Part shown: piece by piece, positions 53,431-64,000 of the stretch | Position numbering within the stretch: position 1 is the stretch's first letter | Layout of the letters: every line of letters begins with the position of its first letter | NCBI GenBank assembly: GCA_027186245.1 | Contig: CP114481.1 | Location: 26,691,501 to 26,755,500, forward strand | Origin: Coriaria nepalensis | Lineage: Eukaryota; Streptophyta; Magnoliopsida; Cucurbitales; Coriariaceae | Length of the DNA: 64,000 bases | Reading direction: 5' to 3' | Notes under the pieces: generated by a model | The model's input: the letters and a program-made list of their open reading frames with translations, nothing else | Database searches by the model: none | What the model was told of the DNA's origin: nothing | Program-made: the position numbers and the translations under genes

Positions 53431-56378
53431 TGCAAGTTATGTTAGAAAATCATGTTTGAAGGGTGAAAATATAATTCGTTCAACTTAATTTAGCATGATT
53501 TAATGACTGGATGAGACTCAATGACAAGACTTTAAGGCTAAACAAATGCATTGTTGCCTTCAATAGATTAACTGCAAGTTATGCACGAAAGTCATGTTAA
53601 AAGGCCGAATTTCGTTCGAAGCGATTAAGAATGATTTAATGACTAAAAGAAACGCAATAATATGACTTTAAGGCTAAAAAAATGCATAGTTGCCTTCAAT
53701 AGATCAATTACAAGTTATGCATGAAGGTCGTGTCTTAAATGCAAAAATAGAATTGGTTCGAAGTGCCTTCAAACAATTTAATGATATGAAAAGACTCAAT
53801 GATATACTTTTTAAGTCTAAAATAATGCATTGTTGTCGTCAATAAATTAATTGCAAGTTATGTAAGAAAATCATGTTTGAAGGGTGAAAATAGAATTCGT
53901 TCAAATTAATTTAGAATGATTTAATGACTGGATGAGACTTAATGACAAGACTTTAAGGCTAAACAAATGCATTGTTGCCTTCAATAGATTAACTGCAAGT
54001 TATGCACGAAAGTCAAGTTTAAATGCCGAATTTCGTTCGAAGCGATTTAGAATTTTTTAATGACTAAAAGAGACGCAATAATATGACTTTAAGGCTAAAA
54101 AAATGCATAGTTGCCTTCAATAGATCAATTACAAGTTATGCATGAAGGTCGTGTCTTAAATGCAAAAATAGAATTGGTTCGAAGTGCTTTCAAACAATTT
54201 AATGATATGAAAAGACTCAATGATATACTTTTTAAGTCTAAAATAATGCATTGTTGTCGTCAATAAATTAATGGCAAGTTATGTAAGAAAATCATGTTTG
54301 AAGGGTGAAAATAGAATTCATCCGAATTAATTTAGTATGATTTATTGACTAGAAGAGACTCAGTGACATGACTTGAAGGCTAAACAAATGCATTGTTGCC
54401 TTCAATAGATCAACTGCAAGTTATGCACGAAAGTCATGTTTAAAGGGCGAATTTGTTTCGAAGTAATTTAGAATGATTTAATGACTAAAAGAGGCGCAAT
54501 AATATGACTTTAAGGCTAAAAAAATGCATAGTTGCCTTCAATAGATCAATTACAAGTTATTAATAAAAGTCGTGTCTTAAAGGCAAAAATATAATTGGTT
54601 CGAAGTGCTTTGAAATAATTTAAGGAAATGAAAAGACTGAATGATATACTTTTTAACGCTAAAATAATGCATTGTTGTCGTCAATAAATTAATTGCATGT
54701 TATGTAAGAAAATCATGTTTGAAGGTCGAAAATAGAATTCGTTCAACTTAATTTAGTATGATTTTTTGACTAGAAGAGCCTCAGTGACATGACTTTAAGG
54801 CTAAACAAATACATTGTTGCCTTCAATAGATCAACTGCAAGTTATGCACGAAAGTCATGTTTATAGGCCGAATTTCATTCGAAGTAATTTAGAATGATTT
54901 AATGACTAAAAGAGGCGCAATAATATGACTTTAAGGCTAAAAAAATGCATAGTTGCCTTCAATAGATCAATTACAAGTTATGCGTGAAGGTCGTGTTTTA
55001 AATGCAAAAATAGAATTGGTTCGAATTGCTTTCAAACAATTTAATGATATGAAAAGACTCAATGATATACTTTTTAAGTCTAAAATAATGCATTGTTGTC
55101 GTCAATAAATTAATTGCAAGTTATGTAAGAAAATCATGTTTGAAGGGTGAAAATAGAATTCATTCAACTTAATTTAGAATGATTTAATGACTGGATGAGA
55201 CTCAATGACAAGACTTTAAGGCTAAACAAATGCATTGTTGCCTTCAATAGATTAGCTGCAAGTTATGCACGAAAGTCATGTTTAAAGGCCGAATTTCGTT
55301 CGAAGCGATTTAGAATGATTTAATGACTAAAAGAGGCGCAATAATATGACTTTAAGGCTAAAAAAATGCATAGTTGCCTTCAATAGATCAATTACAAGTT
55401 ATTAATGAATGTCGTGTCTTAAAGGCAAAATTATAATTGGTTCGAAGTGCTTTGAAACAATTTAATGTAATAAAAAGACTGAATGATATACTTTTTAAGG
55501 CTAAAATAATGCATTATTGTCGTCAATAAATTAATTGCAAGTTATGTAAGAAAATCATGTTTGAACGGAGAAAATAGAATTCGTTCAACCTAATTTAGAA
55601 TGATTTAATGACTGGATGAGACTCAATGACAAGACATTAAGGCTAAACAAATGCATTGTTGCCTTCAATAGATTAACTGCAAGTTATGCACGAAAGTCAT
55701 GTTTAAAGGCCGAATTTCGTTCGAAGCGATTTAGAATGATTTAATGACTAAAAGAGACGCAATAATATGATTTTAAGGCCAAAAAAAATGCATAGTTGCC
55801 TTCAATAGATCAATTACAAGTTATGCATGAAGGTCGTGTCTTAAATGCAAAAATAGAATTGGTTCGAAGTGCTTTCAAACAATTTAATGATATGAAAAGA
55901 CTCAATGATATACTTTTTAAGTCTAAAATAATGCATTGTTGTCGTCAATAAATTAATTGCAAGTTATGTAAGAAAATCATGTTTGAAGGGTGAAAATAGA
56001 ATTCGTTCAACTTAATTTAGAATGATTTAATGACTGGATGAGACTCAATGACAAGACTTTAAGGCTAAACAAATGCATTGTTGCCTTCAATAGATTAACT
56101 GCAAGTTATGCATGAAAGTCATGTTTAAATGCCGAATTTCGTTCGAAGCGATTTAGAATGATTTAATGACTAAAAGAGACGCAATAATATGACTTTAAGG
56201 CTAAAAAAATGCATAGTTGCCTTCAATAGATCAATTACAAGTTATGCATGAAGGTCCTGTCTTAAATGCAAAAATAGAATTGGTTCGAAGTGCTTTCAAA
56301 CAATTTAATGATATGAAAAGACTCAATGATATACTTTTTAAGTCTAAAATAATGCATTGTTGTCGTCAATAAATTAAT
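53431..56378 (+). repeat. Seven-unit duplication, copy 2 (2,948 bp)
   Basis: Unit starts: 53431, 53852, 54273, 54694, 55115, 55536, 55958. The counterpart of the deleted stretch is intact in unit 132. Private changes include 'aaatacattg' near 54811, 'gaattgctttc' near 55024, 'cggagaaaatag' near 55565 and one extra base in the A run 'ggccaaaaaaaatgc' near 55785, which makes unit 134 422 bp. Confidence 0.9.
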
Positions 56379-59300
56379 TGCAAGTTATGTAAGAAAATCA
56401 TGTTTGAAGGGTGAAAATAGAATTCGTTCAACTTAATTTAGAATGATTTAATGACTGGATGAGACTCAATGACAAGACTTTAAGGCTAAACAAATGCATT
56501 GTTGCCTTCAATAGATTAACTGCAAGTTATGCACGAAAGTCATGTTTAAATGCTGAATTTCGTTCGAAGCAATTTAGAATGACTTAATGACTAAAAGAGG
56601 CGCAATAATATGACTTTAAGGCTAAAAAAATGCATAGTTGGCTTCAATAGATCAATTACAAGTTATGCATGAAAGTCGTGTCTTAAATGCAAAAATAGAA
56701 TTGGTTCGAAGTGCTTTCAAACAATTTAATGATATGAAAAGACTCAATGATATATTTTTTAATTTTAAAATAATGCATTGTTGTCGTCAATAAATTAATT
56801 GCATGTTATGTAAGAAAATCATGTTTGAAGGTCGAAAATAAAATTCATTCGAATTAATTTAGTATGATTTATTGACTAGAAGAGCCTCAGTGACATGACT
56901 TTAAGGCTAAACAAATGCATTGTTGCCTTCAATAGATTAACTGCGAGTTATGCACGAAAGTCATGTTTAAAGGCCGAATTTCTTTCGAAGAAATTTAGAA
57001 TGATTTAATGACTAAAAGAGGCGCAATAATATGACTTTAAGGCTAAAAAAATGCATAGTTGCCTTCAATAGATCAATCACAAGTTATTAATGAAAGTCGT
57101 GTCTTAAAGGCAAAAATATAATTGGTTCGAAGGGCTTTGAAACAATTTAATGAAATGAAAAGACTCAATGATATACTTTTTAAGTCTAAAATAATGCATT
57201 GTTGTCGTCAATAAATTAATTGCAAGTTATGTAAGAAAATCATGTTTGAAGGGTGAAAATAGAATTCGTTCAACTTAATTTAGAATGATTTAATGACTGG
57301 ATGAGACTCAATGACAAGACTTTAAGGCTAAACAAATGCATTGTTGCCTTCAATAGATTAACTGCAAGTTATGCACGAAAGTCATGTTTAAATGCCGAAT
57401 TTCGTTCGAAGCGATTTAGAATGATTTAATGACTAAAAGAGACGCAATAATATGACTTTAAGGCTAAAAAAATGCATAGTTGCCTTCAATAGATCAATTA
57501 CAAGTTAGGCATGAAGGTCGCGTCTTAAATGCAAAAATAGAATTGGTTCGAAGTGCTTTCAAACAATTTAATGATATGAAAAGACTCAATGATATACTTT
57601 TTAAGTCTAAAATAATGCATTGTTGTCGTCAATAAATTAATTGCAAGTTATGTAAGAAAATCATGTTTGAAGGGTGAAAATAGAATTCGTTCAACTTAAT
57701 TTAGAATGATTTAATGACTGGATGAGACTCAATGACAAGACTTTAAGGCTAAACAAATGCATTGTTGCCTTCAATAGATTAACTGCAAGTTATGCACGAA
57801 AGTCATGTTTAAATGCCGAATTTCGTTCGAAGCGATTTAGAATGATTTAATGACTAAAAGAGACGCAATAATATGACTTTAAGGCTAAAAAAATGCATAG
57901 TTGCCTTCAATAGATCAATTACAAGTTATGCATGAAGGTCGTGTCTTAAATGCAAAAATAGAATTGGTTCCAAGTGCTTTCAAACAATTTAATGATATGA
58001 AAAGACTCAATGATATACTTTTTAAGTCTAAAATAATACATTGTTGTCGTCAATAAATTAATTGCAAGTTATGTAAGAAAATCATGTTTGAAGGGTGAAA
58101 ATAGAATTCGTTCAACTTAATTTAGAATGATTTAATGACTGGATGAGACTCAATGACAAGACTTTAAGGCTAAACAAATGCATTGTTGCGTTCAATAGAT
58201 TAACTGCAAGTTATGCACGAAAGTCATGTTTAAAGGCCGAATTTCGTTCGAAGTAATTTAGAATGATTTAATGACTAAAAGAGACGCAATAATATGACTT
58301 TATGGCTAAAAAAATGCATAGTTGCCTTCAATAGATCAATTACAAGTTATGCATGAAGGTCGTGTCTTAAATGCAAAAATAGAATTGGTTCGAAGTGCTT
58401 TCAAACAATTTAATGATAAGAAAAGACTCAATGATATACTTTTTAAGTCTAAAATAATGCATTGTTGTCGTCAATAAATTAATTGCAAGTTATGTAAGAA
58501 AATCATGTTTGAAGGGTGAAAATAGAATTCGTTCAACTTAATTTAGAATGATTTAATGACTGGATGAGACTCAATGACAAGACTTTAAGGCTAAACAAAT
58601 GCATTGTTGCGTTCAATAGATTAACTGCAAGTTATGCACGAAAGTCATGTTTAAAGGCCGAATTTCGTTCGAAGTAATTTAGAATGATTTAATGACTAAA
58701 AGAGACGCAATAATATGACTTTATGGCTAAAAAAATGCATAGTTGCCTTCAATAGATCAATTACAAGTTATGCATGAAGGTCGTGTCTTAAATGCAAAAA
58801 TAGAATTGGTTCGAAGTGCTTTCAAACAATTTAATGATATGAAAAGACTCAATGATATACTTTTTAAGTCTAAAATAATGCATTGTTGTCGTCAATAAAT
58901 TAATTGCAAGTTATGTAAGAAAATCATGTTTGAAAGGCGGAAATAGAATTTGTTCAACTTAATTTAGAATGATTTAATGACTGGATGAGACTCAATGACA
59001 AGACTTTAAGGCTAAACAAATGCATTGTTGCCTTCAATAGATCAACTGCAAGTTATGCACGAAAGTCATGTTTAAAGGCCGAATTTCGTTCGAAGTAATT
59101 TAGAATGATTTAATGACTAAAAGAGGCGCAATAATATGACTTTAAGGCTAAAAAAATGCATAGTTGCCTTCAATAGATCAATTACAAGTTATGCATGAAG
59201 GTCGTGTTTTAAATGCAAAAATAGAATTGGTTCGAAGTGCTTTCAAACAATTTAATGATATGAAAAGACTCAATGATATACTTTTTAAGTCTAAAATAAT

Positions 59301-62300
59301 GCATTGTTGTCGTCAATAAATTAATTGCAAGTTATGTTAGAAAATCATGTTTGAAGGGTGAAAATATAATTCGTTCAACTTAATTTAGAATGATTTAATG
59401 ACTGGATGAGACTCAATGACAAGACTTTAAGGCTAAACAAATGCATTGTTGCGTTCAATAGATTAACTGCAAGTTATGCACGAAAGTCATGTTTAAAGGC
59501 CGAATTTCGTTCGAAGTAATTTAGAATGATTTAATGACTAAAAGAGACGCAATAATATGACTTTATGGCTAAAAAAATGCATAGTTGCCTTCAATAGATC
59601 AATTACAAGTTATGCATGAAGGTCGTGTCTTAAATGCAAAAATAGAATTGGTTCGAAGTGCTTTCAAACAATTTAATGATAAGAAAAGACTCAATGATAT
59701 ACTTTTTAAGTCTAAAATAATGCATTGTTGTCGTCAATAAATTAATTGCAAGTTATGTAAGAAAATCATGTTTGAAGGGTGAAAATAGAATTCGTTCAAC
59801 TTAATTTAGAATGATTTAATGACTGGATGAGACTCAATGACAAGACTTTAAGGCTAAACAAATGCATTGTTGCGTTCAATAGATTAACTGCAAGTTATGC
59901 ACGAAAGTCAAGTTTAAAGGCCGAATTTCGTTCGAAGTAATTTAGAATGATTTAATGACTAAAAGAGACGCAATAATATGACTTTATGGCTAAAAAAATG
60001 CATAGTTGCCTTCAATAGATCAATTACAAGTTATGCATGAAGGTCGTGTCTTAAATGCAAAAATAGAATTGGTTCGAAGTGCTTTCAAACAATTTAATGA
60101 TAAGAAAAGACTCAATGATATACTTTTCAAGTCTAAAATAATGCATTGTTGTCGTCAATAAATTAATTGCAAGTTATGTAAGAAAATCATGTTTGAAGGG
60201 TGAAAATAGAATTCGTTCAACTTAATTTAGAATGATTTAATGACTGGATGAGACTCAATGACAAGACTTTAAGGCTAAACAAATGCATTGTTGCGTTCAA
60301 TAGATTAACTGCAAGTTATGCACGAAAGTCATGTTTAAAGGCCGAATTTCGTTCGAAGTAATTTAGAATGATTTAATGACTAAAAGAGACGCAATAATAT
60401 GACTTTATGGCTAAAAAAATGCATAGTTGCCTTCAATAGATCAATTACAAGTTATGCATGAAGGTCGTGTCTTAAATTCAAAAATAGAATTGGTTCGAAG
60501 TGCTTTCAAACAATTTAATGATATGAAAAGACTCAATGATATACTTTTTAAGTCTAAAATAATGCATTGTTGTCGTCAATAAATTAATTGCAAGTTATGT
60601 AAGAAAATCATGTTTGAAAGGCGGAAATAGAATTTGTTCAACTTAATTTAGAATGATTTAATGACTGGATGAGACTCAATGACAAGACTTTAAGGCTAAA
60701 CAAATGCATTGTTGCCTTCAATAGATCAACTGCAAGTTATGCACGAAAGTCATGTTTAAAGGCCGAATTTCGTTCGAAGTAATTTAGAATGATTTAATGA
60801 CTAAAAGAGGCGCAATAATATGACTTTAAGGCTAAAAAAATGCATAGTTGCCTTCAATAGATCAATTACAAGTTATGCATGAAGGTCGTGTCTTAAATGC
60901 AAAAATAGAATTGGTTCGAAGTGCTTTCAAACAATTTAATGATATGAAAAGACTCAATGATATACTTTTTAAGTCTAAAATAATGCATTGTTGTCGTCAA
61001 TAAATTAATTGCAAGTTATGTAAGAAAATCATGTTTGAAAGGCGGAAATAGAATTTGTTCAACTTAATTTAGAATGATTTAATGACTGGATGAGACTCAA
61101 TGACAAGACTTTAAGGCTAAACAAATGCATTGTTGCCTTCAATAGATCAACTGCAAGTTATGCACGAAAGTCATGTTTAAAGGCCGAATTTCGTTCGAAG
61201 TAATTTAGAATGATTTAATGACTAAAAGAGGCGCAATAATATGACTTTAAGGCTAAAAAAATGCATAGTTGCCTTCAATAGATCAATTACAAGTTATGCA
61301 TGAAGGTCGTGTTTTAAATGCAAAAATAGAATTGGTTCGAAGTGCTTTCAAACAATTTAATGATATGAAAAGACTCAATGATATACTTTTTAAGTCTAAA
61401 ATAATGCATTGTTGTCGTCAATAAATTAATTGCAAGTTATGTTAGAAAATCATGTTTGAAGGGTGGAAATATAATTCGTTCAACTTAATTTAGCATGATT
61501 TAATGACTGGATGAGACTCAATCACAAGACTTTAAGGCTAAACAAATGCATTGTTGCCTTCAATAGATTAACTGCAAGTTATGCACGAAAGTCATGTTTA
61601 AAGGCCGAATTTCGTTCGAAGCGATTAAGAATGATTTAATGACTAAAAGAAACGCAATAATATGACTTTAAGGCTAAAAAAATGCATAGTTGCCTTCAAT
61701 AGATCAATTACAAGTTATGCATGAAGGTCGTGTCTTAAATGCAAAAATAGAATTGGTTCGAAGTGCTTTCAAACAATTTAATGATAAGAAAAGACTCAAT
61801 GATATACTTTTTAAGTCTAAAATAATGCATTGTTGTCGTCAATAAATTAATTGCAAGTTATGTAAGAAAATCATGTTTGAAGGGTGAAAATAGAATTCGT
61901 TCAACTTAATTTAGAATGATTTAATGACTGGATGAGACTCAATGACAAGACTTTAAGGCTAAACAAATGCATTGTTGCGTTCAATAGATTAACTGCAAGT
62001 TATGCACGAAAGTCATGTTTAAAGGCCGAATTTCGTTCGAAGTAATTTAGAATGATTTAATGACTAAAAGAGGCGCAATAATATGACTTTATGGCTAAAA
62101 AAATGCATAGTTGCCTTCAATAGATCAATTACAAGTTATTAATGAAAGTCGTGTCTTAAATGCAAAAATATAATTGGTTCGAAGTGCTTTGAAACAATTT
62201 AATGAAATGAAAAGACTGAATGATATACTTTTTAACGCTAAAATAATGCATTGTTGTCGTCAATAAATTAATTGCATGTTATGTAAGAAAATCATGTTTG

Positions 62301-63956
62301 AAGGTCGAAAATAAAATTCATTCGAATTAATTTAGTATGATTTATTGACTAGAAGAGCCTCAGTGACATGACTTTAAGGCTAAACAAATGCATTGTTGCC
62401 TTCAATAGATCAACTGCAAGTTATGCACGAAAGTCATGTTTAAAGGCCGAATTTCGTTCGAAGTAATTTAGAATGATTTAACGACTAAAAGAGGCGCAAT
62501 AATATGACTTTAAGGCTAAAAAAATGCATAGTTGCCTTCAATAGATCAATTACAAGTTATGCATGAAGGTCGTGTTTTAAATGCAAAAATAGAATTGGTT
62601 CGAAGTGCTTTCAAACAATTTAATGATATGAAAAGACTCAATGATATACTTTTTAAGTCTAAAATAATGCATTGTTGTCGTCAATAAATTAATTGCAAGT
62701 TATGTAAGAAAATCATGTTTGAAGGGTGAAAATAGAATTCGTTCAACTTAATTTAGAATGATTTAATGACTGGATGAGACTCAATGACAAGACTTTAAGG
62801 CTAAACAAATGCATTGTTGCCTTCAATAGATTAGCTGCAAGTCATGCACGAAAGTCATGTTTAAAGGCCGAATTTCTTTCGAAGAAATTTAGAATGATTT
62901 AATGACTAAAAGAGACGCAATAATATGACTTTAAGGCTAAAAAAATGCATAGTTGGCTTCAATAGATCAATTACAAGTTATGCATGAAGGTCGTGTCTTA
63001 AATGCAAAAAAAGAATTGGTTCGAAGTGCTTTCAAACAATTTAAGGATATGAAAAGACTCAATGATATACTTTTTAAGTCTAAAATAATGCATTGTTGTC
63101 GTCAATAAATTAATGGCAAGTTATGTAAGAAAATCATGTTTGAAGGGTGAAAATAGAATTCATCCGAATTAATTTAGTATGATTTATTGACTAGAAGAGA
63201 CTCAGTGACATGACTTTAAGGCTAAACAAATGCATTGTTGCCTTCAATAGATCAACTGCAAGTTATGCACGAAAGTCATGTTTAAAGGCCGAATTTCGTT
63301 CGAAGCGATTTAGAATAATTTAATGACTAAAAGAGACGCAATAATATGACTTTATGGCTAAAAAAATGCATAGTTGCCTTCAATAGATCAATTACAAGTT
63401 ATGCATGAAGGTCGTGTCTTAAATGCAAAAATAGAATTGGTTCGAAGTGCTTTCGAACAATTTAATGATATGAAAAGACTCAATAATATACTTTTTAAGT
63501 CTAAAATAATGCATTGTTGTCGTCAATAAATTAATTGCAAGTTATGTAAGAAAATCATGTTTGAAGGGTGAAAATAGAATTCGTTCAACTTAATTTAGAA
63601 TGATTTAATGACTGGATAAGACTCAATGACAAGACTTTAAGGCTAAACAAATGCATTGTTGCCTTCAATAGATTAACTGCAAGTTATGCACGAAAGTCAT
63701 GTTTAAATGCCGAATTTCGTTCGAAGCAATTTAGAATGATTTAATGACTAAAAGAGGCGCAATAATATGACTTTAAGGCTAAAAAAATGCATAGTTGGCT
63801 TCAATAGATCAATTACAAGTTATGCTTGAAAGTCGTGTCTTAAATGCAAAAATAGAATTGGTTCGAAGTGCTTTCAAACAATTTAATGACATGAAAAGAC
63901 TCAATGATATACTTTTTAAGTCTAAAATAATGGATTGTTGTCGTCAATAAATTAAT
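56379..63956 (+). repeat. HOR units 136-153 (right block)
   Basis: Unit starts: 56379, 56800, 57221, 57642, 58063, 58484, 58905, 59326, 59747, 60168, 60589, 61010, 61431, 61852, 62273, 62694, 63115, 63536. All are 421 bp. C monomers here nearly always have 'aagtct' and most have 'gaaggtcgtg'. Units 140-141, 143-145 and 149 share 'ttgcgttcaatag' in A and 'tttatggct' in B; four of these (140, 143, 144, 149 by neighbouring C) carry 'gataagaaaag' in C. Units 142-143 and 147-148 form a repeated pair at an offset of 2,105 bp. Confidence 0.9.
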
Positions 63957-64000
63957 TGCAAGTTATGTAAGAAAATCATGTTTGAAGGGTGAAAATAGAA
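63957..64000 (+). repeat. Partial A monomer at window end
   Basis: The first 44 bases of unit 154, an ordinary A monomer of the 'gggtgaaaatag' type. The array continues beyond the window. Confidence 0.95.

Larger units (their letters stand above)
1..64000 (+). repeat. Uninterrupted trimeric higher-order satellite array, 421-bp period
   Basis: The whole window is one tandem array. Three monomers of 142, 136 and 143 bp (A, B, C) repeat in fixed order and orientation; 153 complete HOR units start at bases 2 to 63536. Each monomer opens with a close variant of 'caagttatg' and closes with a variant of 'gccttcaatagat'. By eye A and B are about 80-85% alike and C about 75% like either, while HOR units are mostly above 95% alike, the hallmark of a higher-order satellite. 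GC of a reference unit is 128/421, about 30%. I saw no inversion, transposon, unique insert, telomere repeat or array edge. EcoRI sites (gaattc) fall once per typical A monomer and atgcat palindromes occur in nearly every monomer. A centromeric or heterochromatic location is inference from family behaviour. Confidence 0.98.

Noticed and set aside
1..64000. Protein-coding genes
   Set aside because: In the consensus unit, successive same-frame stops are never more than about 156 nt apart on the + strand and 135 nt on the - strand, and the 421-bp period shifts frame at each unit. Runs of 420-bp units keep frame but still have stops in all frames. I did this on the consensus, not on each copy.
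1..64000. CRISPR array
   Set aside because: Repeats are regular, but there are no unique spacers: the whole 421-bp unit repeats, and the period is far longer than a CRISPR repeat-spacer.
1..64000. Transposable element or LTR insertion
   Set aside because: Unit starts account for every base from 2 to 63956 with no leftover segment; the only odd lengths are whole-monomer losses and small indels.
1..64000. Naming the species or a known satellite family
   Set aside because: I do not recognise the monomer, and length plus AT content fit many plants and animals; a database search is needed.

Overview
The window is satellite DNA from end to end. It shows no gene, RNA gene, transposon or unique sequence. 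All 64,000 bases are head-to-tail copies, on one strand, of three related AT-rich monomers in the fixed order A (142 bp), B (136 bp), C (143 bp), giving a 421-bp higher-order repeat (HOR) of about 30% GC. I located every HOR start: 153 complete units begin between base 2 and base 63536, and a 44-bp fragment of unit 154 closes the window. Unit lengths are 421 bp in 113 units, 420 bp in 32, 422 bp in 3, 419 bp in 1, 402 bp in 1 and 285 bp in 3. These lengths sum exactly to the 63,955 bases from base 2 to base 63956, so no interruption is hidden.

Organism: a eukaryote, since long uninterrupted HOR satellites of roughly nucleosome-sized monomers are typical of centromeric, pericentromeric or subtelomeric heterochromatin. 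I do not recognise the satellite and cannot name a species. Many variant sites are CpG in some copies and TpG or CpA in others, which fits a genome that methylates cytosine (plant or vertebrate more than most insects), but this is inference.

Layout: 2-3654, a left block with an 842-bp doublet; 3655-10388, a 3,367-bp (8-unit) tandem duplication with two substitutions found between the copies; 10389-13755, a block with a 1,264-bp (3-unit) tandem duplication; 13756-24428, a mixed block with two 285-bp units whose first monomer is an A/B hybrid; about 24.3-48.5 kb, a 12.2-kb tandem duplication that contains a 7-unit duplication and an 840-bp two-unit repeat expanded three times in each copy; 48399-50502, a short transition; 50503-56378, a 7-unit duplication, one copy with a private 19-bp deletion; 56379-64000, a right block rich in recently shared variants.

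The useful content is therefore structural: a readable history of unequal exchange and local amplification (dropped monomer, hybrid monomers, nested duplications, gain and loss of single units after duplication). The one candidate functional site is a 17-bp stretch in many B monomers that matches 13 of 17 positions of the mammalian CENP-B box, including 7 of 9 core bases. No coding potential was found: in the consensus unit the spacing between successive same-frame stop codons never exceeds about 156 nt on the + strand or 135 nt on the - strand, counted across the unit junction.
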